From the NCBI RefSeq assembly GCF_002994615.1, contig NZ_PVNK01000166.1, positions 1 through 64,000 of the forward strand: 64,000 nt of DNA. The letters run 5' to 3'. The position numbers were made by a program, and so were the translations under genes. The DNA is from Enhygromyxa salina (GTDB lineage: Bacteria > Myxococcota_A > Polyangia > Nannocystales > Nannocystaceae). Position 1 is the first letter of the stretch, and every line of letters begins with the position of its first letter. The notes beneath the pieces are model-generated. The model made no database searches. It saw only the letters and a program-made list of their open reading frames with translations, and was not told the origin of the DNA. Of the stretch, positions 28,313-36,954 are shown in pieces.

Positions 28313-29112
28313 TCTTCGTCTCGATCGACGAACCAGTTGCCCGGGTTCGCCATCGTGGGGAACTCGTCTTTGAGCTCCTCGACCACCGACAAAACGCGCT
28401 TGCGCTCGTTCGCGCCGACGAGGATTCGGATCATCCCTCGGTGGTTCATCTTCACGTCGAGAGAGAGCGGTTCGGCATGCTGCCCAAACCAGGTGCTTTC
28501 GCTTCCAGGCAGACACTCCTGCCACCCCATCGCTTGGAGCTGCTCACGGAGCCGCTGCCACACGGCGGCTGTCTTCTTCTTCGAGAACTGAAGGCTGAAC
28601 CAGTACTGGTACATGTTCTTGATTCGCTCGTAGTTCGCGTATGCGTTCGACTGGATCAAGTCAGTGAAGCGAAGGGCCAAAACGCTCTCAGGCCCAGGGT
28701 CGTCTGGCTCCTCGTCATAGAAATCGTGCGCGATGACTGGCGGATCGTCCCGATCGCCGTCCTTCATGTCGAGGTAGAGATCGCCCCAGTAGCTGTCATC
28801 CTCTTCGTTCTTTTGACCGGCGATCCAGAGAAGCCGAGTCTCGGGGTATGGGAGCTGTGAGTCTTCGGTGGGAGTGCCGTTGGCGAGGAGATCGTCGATG
28901 GTCGAATAGTGCTCCCAGCTGAATTCGAAGCCCCCGTGGTCCTCACCCATGAGCGCCAGGAAATCGACGTAGGCTCGGGGGAGCTTCGCTACGTGTATCG
29001 CTTGGAGTTGTGCAATCCGCTCTGCGGTCGCGCCTCGTATGCGACCGCGGAACCCCGGGTCGCGCTCATCGATGAAGTCGATGATCTTCTGCCAGTCCTG
29101 AGCGTTCAACAT
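28309..29112 (-). CDS. SMI1/KNR4 (SUKH) family immunity protein
   Basis: The product has 267 residues. The SUKH core is recognisable in the N-terminal half: ERIAQLQAIHVAKLPRAYVDFLALMGEDHGG, then FEFSWEHYSTIDDLLAN. The C-terminal 100 residues are a separate alpha/beta part. SUKH proteins are standard immunity proteins for nuclease and deaminase toxins. It overlaps the PAAR toxin gene by 7 bases upstream and the DUF2169 gene by 4 downstream, so toxin and antidote are translationally linked. Its likely target is the C-terminal domain of the 29106-30239 protein. Confidence 0.85.
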   Translation of the reverse strand: MLNAQDWQKIIDFIDERDPGFRGRIRGATAERIAQLQAIHVAKLPRAYVDFLALMGEDHGGFEFSWEHYSTIDDLLANGTPTEDSQLPYPETRLLWIAGQKNEEDDSYWGDLYLDMKDGDRDDPPVIAHDFYDEEPDDPGPESVLALRFTDLIQSNAYANYERIKNMYQYWFSLQFSKKKTAAVWQRLREQLQAMGWQECLPGSESTWFGQHAEPLSLDVKMNHRGMIRILVGANERKRVLSVVEELKDEFPTMANPGNWFVDRDEE

Positions 29113-30239
29113 TTCCAGTTCCCGAGGTCACACAAGACCAGAGGCAAGAGCAGCTGACAGGACTGGCAAGAAGCGACGGACTTGTCCGTCGCGCCAGCCG
29201 CAGCGTCGGCCGTGGTGTAGTCACTGAAGGGCATGTTGATCGTGCGGGTATTGGTTGGCTTGACCACCTTCACGCGATATCGACCCGTCCAACGACCCTT
29301 CGGGCGCCACATGACCTCGGTCAACGACAACAACTCATGCCCTCGCGCCCTCGCAAGGAGCTTCTGGGCAGCACACTCCCCAGGCTTGTTGGTCTGTTGT
29401 CGACGTTCAATCTCCTCGCGTGTTCCTCCTGCTGTCCGCCGAATTTCCTTGAGTTGCTCGACGCGGTCCATGAAGAACCCGTAGGCGCGGCTGTCGTCGC
29501 CAACGAGGATCGTCGAGTTCACGGCTCCGCCTCCGATCGTCACGCAGCCTTCGGCGGCCTCGTGAAAGTGCTCCTGCGTCGAGCCTGAGGTTGTCGCCCA
29601 GACCGTGCAGTTGCACACGAGCACACCGACCATGTAGCCCTTGAGCCGGACAGTTCCGTCTCTGTGGCGGGCGGTCTTGGCATAGCGTCGGGGGGTGGCG
29701 TGAAGGCGCTTCAGGATGTCTGAGGCGATCTTCGCGCTCGACTCCTTCATCTCCTTGATCTGATGTTTGTCCGGCGACTTCTTGCACAGCGGACACGGGC
29801 CATCGAAGTCATCCCCGTAGGCCATCCCGGTCCCGCCCTGCTGGATGAACGAGGTGTTGAAGGTGTTGCCGTTGTGCAGGGCGGTGTCCATGAACCGGAT
29901 GACGCCCTTGCCCTCGAACTTGACGTTCGGGCTCTTCGTCGCCCAGGTCAGCTTGCCCTTGGTCTTGGACGAGAGCAGCCCGCCGCCAGCGGTGCCCGCC
30001 TCGTTTCCAGTGCTGGTCGAGATCTTGGCGCCGTCGATGGCCACTGGCTTGCCGTCGATCTTCGTTCTCTTGGTGCCACCGGTGAGGTCCTTGCTCTTGG
30101 CGACGTTGACGTAGGGGGTGGGGACTGGGCCCCCGGGGGAAGGTGTCTTGCACACGTCGGGGGGAGCCGACGCGTTGGCCTGGCCATCTCCCTTATGAAC
30201 GATGGTGCGACCGTTGGCGTAGACCTTGTTGTTGCTCAC
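29106..30239 (-). CDS. PAAR-like (DUF4150) polymorphic toxin, possible deaminase C-terminus
   Basis: The product has 377 residues. Residues 1-125 are a DUF4150 PAAR-like spike tip: VYANGRTIVHKG, PDVCKTPSPGGPVPTPYVNVA, STSTGNEAGTAGGG and the D-x-x-x-HNGNT end. A linker with CPLC (149-152) follows. The C-terminus has E288-C289-A-A-Q-K-L-L, a predicted beta strand with LTEVMW, and C358-Q-S-C361 near the end. That order (Cys/Glu helix motif, then C-x-x-C) resembles the BURPS668_1122-type nucleic acid deaminase toxins. The assignment is tentative, because the catalytic glutamate position is not the canonical one. It is the first gene of the four-gene cassette. Confidence 0.8.
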   Translation of the reverse strand: MSNNKVYANGRTIVHKGDGQANASAPPDVCKTPSPGGPVPTPYVNVAKSKDLTGGTKRTKIDGKPVAIDGAKISTSTGNEAGTAGGGLLSSKTKGKLTWATKSPNVKFEGKGVIRFMDTALHNGNTFNTSFIQQGGTGMAYGDDFDGPCPLCKKSPDKHQIKEMKESSAKIASDILKRLHATPRRYAKTARHRDGTVRLKGYMVGVLVCNCTVWATTSGSTQEHFHEAAEGCVTIGGGAVNSTILVGDDSRAYGFFMDRVEQLKEIRRTAGGTREEIERRQQTNKPGECAAQKLLARARGHELLSLTEVMWRPKGRWTGRYRVKVVKPTNTRTINMPFSDYTTADAAAGATDKSVASCQSCQLLLPLVLCDLGNWKC

Positions 30240-30335
30240 GCTCGGACCTCTGACGACGGGGGTCCCACAACTGTAGCCGAGGTTCGGGTGCTCGATCTAG
30301 CACTGGAGCGCGGGGGTGGGATAGTATGCCGGCCC

Positions 30336-30569
30336 GTGAACAGCCGGCCCATCCACGAGCTCGTCTCCGAGAATCTCCGCCGCTTGACCGAGGAGAAGGG
30401 CGTGGCTCTGGCCGTCGTCGCGGACCGGGCCGGTCTCGATCGTCGGGAGTTCTTCGAGGTGATCGCGGGCGAGCGCGAGGGCGACTTCGAGTGGCTGCGC
30501 AAGGTCGCCGAGGCGCTCGACGTCGAGATCGCGGAGTTGGTCGTCGACCGCTCGTCGCCGCCTTCGTGA
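30336..30569 (+). CDS. Small XRE-type helix-turn-helix regulator
   Basis: The product has 77 residues with a GTG start. The whole protein is one lambda-repressor-like HTH: IHELVSENLRRLTEEKGVAL, AVVADRAGLDRREFFEVIAG and WLRKVAEALDVEIAELV. It is divergent from the toxin cassette, with 96 bases between the starts, and so is well placed to regulate it. That control is inference. A short upstream start would leave no room for a ribosome site. Confidence 0.8.
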   Translation: MNSRPIHELVSENLRRLTEEKGVALAVVADRAGLDRREFFEVIAGEREGDFEWLRKVAEALDVEIAELVVDRSSPPS

Positions 30570-30582
30570 CGCGCGCCTCGGT

Positions 30583-30690
30583 CTACTCCACGGCAGCCTG
30601 GATGTGCAGCGTGCCGAGCACCGCGTAGGCGACCTGCTTGTGGGTCTCGGGCAAGCTGCGGATCACGGTGGCGAGCTCGCGGCCGCGTGG
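30583..30690 (-). pseudogene. Possible 3' remnant of an unidentified gene
   Basis: A minus-strand frame ending at TAG (30583) reads RELATVIRSLPETHKQ and AYAVLGTLHIQAAV, with normal codon bias for this genome, but upstream the frame loses protein character. It may be the tail of a lost gene or chance. No family is recognised. Confidence 0.25.
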
Positions 30691-30725
30691 CTGCGGAAGC
30701 GCGGGGCCACGCTGTAGAATACACC

Positions 30726-30995
30726 GTGGGCCGGACTCACAAGCGACCGTGGTTTTTGGTGCTCGGGTTCGCTGCCATCGCGTTGGGTGCGTGCGGCCCG
30801 TGGGTGCTCGCGAGCGCGACCGCGCGCTTCTCGAGCCTGGTCCGAGTCGAGGACATCGACTCCGTGACCTACCTGCCCCCGCAGACTTGGGCCGAGGCGC
30901 CGACCGGCAGCGTCGACTTCGCGCCGATCCACGCGGGGGGCCTACTGTTCGCCAGCGAGACCGACGGGCTGGTGAAAGTCTGCCCCGACCCGTGA
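30726..30995 (+). CDS. Small lipoprotein, unknown function
   Basis: The product has 89 residues if started at the GTG at 30726 (an upstream ATG at 30687 gives 102). The hydrophobic segment PWFLVLGFAAIALGAC ends in a good lipobox. The remaining 65 residues have no recognised motif. The protein is short for this family of secreted proteins and may be a truncated gene. It stands alone between the XRE gene and the convergent RCC1 gene. Confidence 0.5.
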   Translation: MGRTHKRPWFLVLGFAAIALGACGPWVLASATARFSSLVRVEDIDSVTYLPPQTWAEAPTGSVDFAPIHAGGLLFASETDGLVKVCPDP

Positions 30996-31137
30996 CTCGG
31001 GGTACTCCCGTGCAATAGGGCGGGTAGCGCATCCGCGTGCAGACATCCTCGTAGATCGCCTTGGTCTGACTGTGCCTCACACCTCGGGTTCGATCGCGTC
31101 GGCGCAGAAACAACTGAGAGCAACGTTCTGTCGCGCG

Positions 31138-32502
31138 TCAGTCGAGTGGGACCCACGCGCGCTCGCCTGCTTGCGTGGGGGTCTCGTCGTCGCCGATGCA
31201 GCAGCGCGGATCGACCAGGCACGACGGGCCAATCTCCAGGCCGGCGCTGCACGCTGGCGCCATCCCGTCGCCGAGCAGACCAAAGAAGCTGCCGCCCCAA
31301 CACACGACGCCCCCGCTCTCGGCCAAGATGCAGGCCCCGGCGCTCAGGCCGACGAGATCGCGCGCGGGCTCGGGCAAGTCGACAGGACCGGCGGCGAGCG
31401 GGGTCTCGTCGTCGCCGATGCAGCAGCTCGGATCGGCGCTGCATGAGTAGAAGGCGGGTCCGTAGACCTCGCACGAGGGATGCCAGGGATGGCCCATCTT
31501 GCCGTAGCTGCCCGAGCCCCAGCACATGATCTCGCCGCCCTCGAGGCGCGCGCAGCTCGACTCGACCTGCGCGACGATCTCGACCGCTCGCCCGCCGATC
31601 TCGACTGGCTCGAGCGAAGCGCTGGGGCTCGCTCCCGCGATGCCCGGCCGGCCCAATGCGCCAAAGGGGTCGAATCCCCAGCACTTGACCTCGCCGTCGC
31701 CAACGATCGCGCAGGCGTGGCCATCGCCGACGGACACGGCGTGGATCGTCGCGCCAAGCTCGATCAGGGGCCCGTCCGCGGGATCTTCATCGTCTCCGAT
31801 CTTGACGCCTCCCGCGAGCGAGGCGTTCCCCCAGCAGCGCAGCGCGCCGTCGTCGAGCATCGCACATGTGCCCGCGCCGCCCGTGTCGATCGCCACGGCC
31901 CGTCCGCCGAGCTCGACCGGGCCGATCTGTGCGGGTGTCTCGTCGTCGCCGACGATCATGATCCCCGGGTACCCCAGGTTCGACCCGAAGCCCCAGCAGT
32001 ACACGTCGCCCGACTCGCCGAGCGCGCAAACCTGAGAGGTCCCGATGTGGCTCGACGCGCCGCTGTCGAGCGCGATGATGGGCTCACCAATGGCCACGCC
32101 GCCACGCTCGAGCGCCTGCTCGAGGGTGATCTCGGAGTCGCCGAACCCATAGCCGAGCCGCCCGTCGCCGTGGTCGCGGCCCCAGCAGTACACGTTCCCT
32201 TTGTACAGCCCGCATGCGTTGCCCACGACCTCGAGGTGTTCGAAGGGTAGCGAGGGCGGGTCGAGTCGGCCCTCGGACGCGGGCTCGTCATCACCGATGA
32301 TCTCGTAGTGAGCTCGCCCGCCCCAGCATGTCGGGACGTCGTCGGACCGATGAGCGCACACGGTCCCGTGTGCGCCCTCGATCCGAACGATGTTGTCTAG
32401 TGGCGTCTCGTCCGGGCTGTGGGGGTCGGCCGAGTGACACGATGTCCCCAGGAGGGCGAGCGCGCCACCAACGACTACCCGAGCTGACCTGCGTGTACCC
32501 AT
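31138..32502 (-). CDS. RCC1-repeat lipoprotein
   Basis: The product has 454 residues with lipobox LLGTSC. It has about seven RCC1-type blades, each with a CWG turn (HGTVCAHRSDDVPTCWGG, GNVYCWGRDHGDGRLGYG, GDVYCWGFGSNLG, ALRCWGNASLAGG, EVKCWGFDPFGALG, EIMCWGSGSYGKMG, VVCWGGSFFGLLG), so the fold is a seven-bladed propeller. GDDETP or close variants recur after several blades. RCC1-like surface lipoproteins are abundant in myxobacteria and their ligands are unknown. It follows the 32524-33891 gene by 21 bases and is probably co-transcribed with it. Confidence 0.85.
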   Translation of the reverse strand: MGTRRSARVVVGGALALLGTSCHSADPHSPDETPLDNIVRIEGAHGTVCAHRSDDVPTCWGGRAHYEIIGDDEPASEGRLDPPSLPFEHLEVVGNACGLYKGNVYCWGRDHGDGRLGYGFGDSEITLEQALERGGVAIGEPIIALDSGASSHIGTSQVCALGESGDVYCWGFGSNLGYPGIMIVGDDETPAQIGPVELGGRAVAIDTGGAGTCAMLDDGALRCWGNASLAGGVKIGDDEDPADGPLIELGATIHAVSVGDGHACAIVGDGEVKCWGFDPFGALGRPGIAGASPSASLEPVEIGGRAVEIVAQVESSCARLEGGEIMCWGSGSYGKMGHPWHPSCEVYGPAFYSCSADPSCCIGDDETPLAAGPVDLPEPARDLVGLSAGACILAESGGVVCWGGSFFGLLGDGMAPACSAGLEIGPSCLVDPRCCIGDDETPTQAGERAWVPLD

Positions 32503-32523
32503 TGTTGTTCGCACCACGGGCTC

Positions 32524-33891
32524 CTAGGGGCTCGACCAGGCTGCGCCAACGGGACAGGAGGTCGAGTCCACGCAGTCTACGGCGGCCTCGGCGTTCGCGG
32601 CCGAGAACCAGGGTGCGGTGGTGTGCAGCACGATCTCCCACATGAGCGTGTGGGAGTACTGGCCCATCAGTTCCTCTCCATCATGCTCTGGACCTACGAA
32701 GTTGTGGCTGAACTTGTGCGCGCTCACGAGACCCCCGAGCTCGGTCCCGCTCGATGCGACGCTCCGCCCGCGAAGCTCGCTCCAACCTACCATCGGGTCG
32801 GTGTTAGGCCCATCGCCGATGCCCTGGGTTGTTTCCAAGTTCGAGGGATCGTAAATGAGGGCCCCGGTCCGAACCTGCACGAGCTCGATATCGGGCATGG
32901 CGAGGTGGAGATCGGCATGGTCGACGGTGTCCCAGGCCACGTCTCGGAGGTCGTAGAGGTAAAAGAGGCCGCTGAGGTTCATCGTATCGCGGAATGGATA
33001 GAGATGGCCCTCGGCATCGTAGCAATAACTAGGAGTGGCGCCGCCGCCGCCGGTCTTCGAGCACGTCATGGCCTGATCGATAGAGTCAAAGAAATGGCAC
33101 GTGCTGAACACCAGCTGCAGGTCTCCCCCGGTCGCGGAGTTGAAGTGAACCGTGCGCACGGTCTGACCATGGTAGTGCAAGATCGCCTTCCAGTCATCGA
33201 CATGATTCATGCAGAATATCCCTTCGCCCATGTAGGACAAGCGCGTGATCGTTCCGGTGTTCGGGATTTTGTGGCCAGGGCCGGGAGGAATCTCGCCGAG
33301 CGGGCTGACGACAATCGAGTCGCCCGCAGCCATCGGCGGAGCCAGCGCCGTGTCGATGTAGTGACGAGATTGCAGCTGCAGGATCTCGAAGGTCTCGTTG
33401 GACGAGTTCTTGACCAGACCGTAGAGCGAGTCATTGTCCGCGATGACCACGCGTCCGTAGTGCTCGCCGTTTTCGTCCTCCTTCTCAAACGTGTCGAACA
33501 GGACCGTCTCGGCATGGTGTGACATGCTCGTGGTGTAGGAGATCGTGCCAAACGAGCCGCTCTGGGCGTTCGTGACTCGGATGAGGGTGAGCGCCTCCGT
33601 GTCACCGTCGCCGCGGGGGAGCAAGACCGTGGCCGAGTTCTGGCCGTAGCGGAGGCCAGCCGTAGCGTGGCGCTCGACGAGGTAACTTCCCGGCGCCCAG
33701 TCGTTGCGCGCGAGCTCCTGCGAGGTCGCTCGTCGGTAGGACAAGCCGCCTGACGTCAACCACTGCGTCGGCGCCGATGACGACCGCAGAACATACGCAC
33801 GATCGTCGTCGTCCTCCTCCGAGTGAGGACCGTCAGCAGTGCAGGATAGAGTGAAGAACAAGACCACAATCGCCGCGATGAACCTGCCCAT
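32524..33891 (-). CDS. Secreted lipoprotein of unknown function, upstream of the RCC1 gene
   Basis: The product has 455 residues. The signal peptide MGRFIAAIVVLFFTLSC gives a lipidated Cys17, followed by an acidic stretch (HSEEDDDD). The body has mixed alpha/beta character with several Cys and His residues (GIFCMNHVDDWKAILHYHG, STCHFFDSIDQAMTCSK, HKFSHNFVG) and a disulfide-like C-terminus (DCVDSTSC). No HExxH or other catalytic signature is clear. Codon use is slightly less GC-biased than its neighbours. It is the first gene of a two-gene unit with the RCC1 lipoprotein. Confidence 0.7.
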   Translation of the reverse strand: MGRFIAAIVVLFFTLSCTADGPHSEEDDDDRAYVLRSSSAPTQWLTSGGLSYRRATSQELARNDWAPGSYLVERHATAGLRYGQNSATVLLPRGDGDTEALTLIRVTNAQSGSFGTISYTTSMSHHAETVLFDTFEKEDENGEHYGRVVIADNDSLYGLVKNSSNETFEILQLQSRHYIDTALAPPMAAGDSIVVSPLGEIPPGPGHKIPNTGTITRLSYMGEGIFCMNHVDDWKAILHYHGQTVRTVHFNSATGGDLQLVFSTCHFFDSIDQAMTCSKTGGGGATPSYCYDAEGHLYPFRDTMNLSGLFYLYDLRDVAWDTVDHADLHLAMPDIELVQVRTGALIYDPSNLETTQGIGDGPNTDPMVGWSELRGRSVASSGTELGGLVSAHKFSHNFVGPEHDGEELMGQYSHTLMWEIVLHTTAPWFSAANAEAAVDCVDSTSCPVGAAWSSP

Positions 33892-34029
33892 ATGTATTCA
33901 GTTGGCTAGGCCCCTCGAGCCAGGGCATCAAGGCACATGCAAGAAATGCAGCGCGATGACCCCCGTGCAAGACCAGCGCTCAAGGGCTCACGGACGCCGC
34001 CCCGCTGAGGAACTCTTCGGCCTCTGCGA

Positions 34030-34652
34030 GCGTCCGCGCGACGGTCGATGCAGGCGCGCCCCGGTGCTCCGATCGTCAAACGCAACGACAGATCGCAGAC
34101 CCGGTCGAGCCAGGGCTCCACGACGATCGTCCCTTGTCGAGCGAGGGTCCGACGAATCCACGCGCGCTGTGGATCGGGGATCGGCCCCGCCAGCACCCGG
34201 ATCGTCCCGCGTCCCGCTGTGCCCCAGCTCGCCTTGCAGGCGACCGTCGCGTGGCCGGCTCCGCGAAACTGTTCGATCGCGTCGACGACCGCGCCTGCGT
34301 CGTGCGCGACCACTCCGATCGTCTCGATGTGACTGAGGCGCTCGCCCGGCAGCAACCGGCGAAGCACCGAGACGCCCAGCGCCTTGGCGAGCAGCTCCGG
34401 GGGCCAGCCCTGCGCGGGAACCGGATCGTCGGACGCCCGGGCCCGCAGCGGTGCCAGCCGCCGCGCGAGCCGGGGCGTCCACCCCCACGGCTGGACCCGC
34501 GCGAGGGCCCCAAGATCCGGCGCGTCGATCGTTGGCGCGTCGAGGTCGGTGACGACGATCTCGGGCAGCGTCACCCCGGCCCGGCACAGCGCGGTCAAGA
34601 ACGCCTCCCGCGGCCGCTGCCGGACCAGGACCACATCGTCGGGGCGCGCGAA
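34030..34652 (-). pseudogene. ATP-grasp-type protein, truncated at both ends
   Basis: The frame shows DDVVLVRQRPREAFLTALC, an N-terminal-domain-like LPEIVVTDLDAP and then the ATP-grasp lysine/glycine loop CKASWGTAGRGTIRVLAG with VVEPWLDRVCDLSLRL. This matches the ATP-binding part of an ATP-grasp carboxylate-amine ligase-like protein. The 5' end is cut exactly at the IS91-type remnant (34653). At the 3' end the frame loses sense around 34030, before the metal-binding end of the fold. It is non-functional as it stands. Confidence 0.65.
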
Positions 34653-35068
34653 CAAGCAACCCTCTCGACATCCATGGGCGTGGCTGCTCGCGCGGGTGTT
34701 CGCGGTCGACATCATGACCTGCCCGCGCTGCCGCGGTGCGACAGGCCCGACGACATCGCACGGGCGCTCGCCGATCTGAGCCTCGGTGCCCGTCCGCCTC
34801 CGCGGCCAAGGCCAGCCCCAGCTGGGGAGCGTTCGTTCGACTTCGCGGCGTGACCGACCCGACTCTGAACGGGCCGTGATGGTCGAGCCGTGCCTCGGGT
34901 TCACGGAGCAGGGCAAGTTCGGGGGCGAGTTCGCGCCGAACGGGTCTTGTCCGGCAGCTGGCCCGTCGGGGATGCGCCTCGCCGGCCGCCGAGCACGCCA
35001 AGCGCGGGGTGGCGCGAGGTGGCGCGATGCTCACGCATCCCGCGACCCCGCATCGGATGTCCTTTCCG
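34653..35068 (+). mobile_element. IS91-family 3' remnant, copy 3
   Basis: These 416 bases match 21774-22189, with the same 22-bp deletion after CPRCRGA, and end at the same border (…GGATGTCCTTTCCG at 35068). It carries the last codons of the transposase and the 3' end only. The left edge interrupts the ATP-grasp gene. The right edge lies 26 bases beyond the stop of the phospholipase D gene. Confidence 0.85.
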
Positions 35069-35094
35069 TGGGCGACCTCCAAAGGCCGTGAAGA

Positions 35095-36906
35095 CTAGTC
35101 GTCCTTGGGGACGCAGCAGTGGGGCTGCGAGTACCCCCACAGTTGCTCCCAGTACTCGTCGAGCATGCACCGAACTGCATCTCCCTCGATGAGGTAGTTG
35201 AACTCCGACAAGAAGCCCGGGTACAGGTTGTCGGATCCCACGACATAGGCCTCGTCGTCGATGATCATGATCTTGGCGTGATTGCCCGGTGCCGAAGGCA
35301 CCTTCTCGTAGACCATGCCACTGCCCTTGAGGACGGAATTGGCGGCGCTACCGATGATCCCCTTCTTGGGTGGGTTCTCCGCCAGCGACTGTTCTTTGAC
35401 CGTCGCGGTGTAGCCTGCGCGATCGAGGTCGGGCCAGAAGTAGGTGTCCCCCTCCGTGGTCTTTTCGTCGGGCACCTGGTCCGTGTAGTATAGCGGTGCG
35501 ATATGGAGGCGCCCGAGAGCGTGCTTGCGTTTTCGTAGCTCCTCTGCGTCCGCGATCTTTTCGTCGGTGTCGACCTCGTGGGTGAGGTAGTACTCCATCA
35601 GCCCGTAGGTCCGCACCGCGCCCGAGCCGAACGAGTAGGGGTCGCCACCGGCACCAGCACCTGCGTCGAGCGGCGACACCACGACGTACACGTTCAGGGC
35701 TTCGTTGGCGAGCAGCGCTTCGATGATCCACTGGCAGACCACGTGGTCCTTCCAGGACTCCTTCCAGGTGCTCACCAGGTCCATCTGGGACATCTTGATG
35801 GTCCTTCGGGCCCCCTTGATGAGCGTCTCCTTCATGATCTCCGAGGCTTTTTGGTAGTTGTCGAGCCCCGGACCGTTCCAGTACTTGCCCACGGAGAGCA
35901 CCCGCGTCGCCCGCTTGTACTCGTCGAATCCCGTGTAGTGTTCGCGGAAAACACGGACGGGGAAGTCCTCGTACACCTCCTCGACCGTCTGGTGATCGTT
36001 CGCCTTCATCGCCGCCTCCGCCGCCGGCAACGTCTCCGCGGGAGGGGGGGCTCCGCCCTGAGCCCGCGCCCGGTGCATGTCGACGAGGCGTCCCTGGGCC
36101 TCCTCCACCGCCGCCATGACCCCGCGGTCGGCGAAGGGGTCGACGATACTCGACCTCGCTCCGTTCTTTGCTTTCCACTCATTCGCCGGAAGCTCGAGGA
36201 CCTCTTTGCTCAGCAGCGTGGTGTCGCACGTCCACATCCCATTCATGAACATCTGAACCCCGTAGGCGGCGCTCCCGTGGACGACCACGGAGACGTCGTG
36301 GACCGGCGGGTAACTACGAAACAGGTCCATGTTCAGGTTGTGGCCCCCGACCAGCGCCTCGCAGCCGTCTGCCGCCACCGCCTTGGTGTGGTTCCAGGTC
36401 ATCCGAGTGTCGCCCCCCATCATGCGTGAGATGGCACCGTCGGAGATTCGACAGAACTTTCCGATCCAGATCTCGGGTTGCTGCTCCCAAGCATCCGACC
36501 GACCTCGCACGAGGCGGACGAGGGCCGCCTTGATCTCGCCATAGAAGTCGTTTTGGGACAGATCGACCTTCGTCGGGGTCTCGCCGAACAAGAAGCGAAA
36601 CTGCACGGACGCCCTGCGGTCCATGACCGTGCTGAGGCAGGTGTCCATGGCCCCGAGGATCACGCGGAGCCAGTCGACATCAGGCGGGTTGAGCGACACG
36701 ATGTCGACGCGGTACTTCGCCTTGTGGATGATCTCCTCGATCGCATGCTGAAACTCGAGCTGACGCGCCTGGGCCCGAGGCATGATTTCACGCCCGAACC
36801 CCAGCCCCCAGACACGGGGCGTGTCCATCAGACGAATGTAGTTCTCACCGGCGTCGTGGTGGAAGTAGGCCCCGATCTGCTCAATGACGTCGTCGATCTT
36901 ACTCAT
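35095..36906 (-). CDS. Phospholipase D-like effector with two HKD motifs (Tle5-like)
   Basis: The product has 603 residues with no signal peptide. HKD motif 1 is H173-T-K175-x4-D180, followed by GGHNLNMDLF. HKD motif 2 is H543-A-K545-x4-D550, followed by VGSDNLYPGF. Both are intact, so it should hydrolyse phosphodiesters of membrane lipids. Lack of a signal peptide and linkage to a GxSxG lipase and a LysM adaptor suggest a contact-dependent (type VI-like) antibacterial effector. It lies 48 bases downstream of the lipase gene on the same strand. No immunity gene is obvious at its 3' side, where an IS91 remnant sits. Confidence 0.85.
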   Translation of the reverse strand: MSKIDDVIEQIGAYFHHDAGENYIRLMDTPRVWGLGFGREIMPRAQARQLEFQHAIEEIIHKAKYRVDIVSLNPPDVDWLRVILGAMDTCLSTVMDRRASVQFRFLFGETPTKVDLSQNDFYGEIKAALVRLVRGRSDAWEQQPEIWIGKFCRISDGAISRMMGGDTRMTWNHTKAVAADGCEALVGGHNLNMDLFRSYPPVHDVSVVVHGSAAYGVQMFMNGMWTCDTTLLSKEVLELPANEWKAKNGARSSIVDPFADRGVMAAVEEAQGRLVDMHRARAQGGAPPPAETLPAAEAAMKANDHQTVEEVYEDFPVRVFREHYTGFDEYKRATRVLSVGKYWNGPGLDNYQKASEIMKETLIKGARRTIKMSQMDLVSTWKESWKDHVVCQWIIEALLANEALNVYVVVSPLDAGAGAGGDPYSFGSGAVRTYGLMEYYLTHEVDTDEKIADAEELRKRKHALGRLHIAPLYYTDQVPDEKTTEGDTYFWPDLDRAGYTATVKEQSLAENPPKKGIIGSAANSVLKGSGMVYEKVPSAPGNHAKIMIIDDEAYVVGSDNLYPGFLSEFNYLIEGDAVRCMLDEYWEQLWGYSQPHCCVPKDD

Positions 36907-36954
36907 GGTGCTGAATCCCCGCGACCTGGTCCCGTGACTGGTCCCGTGACCCGA

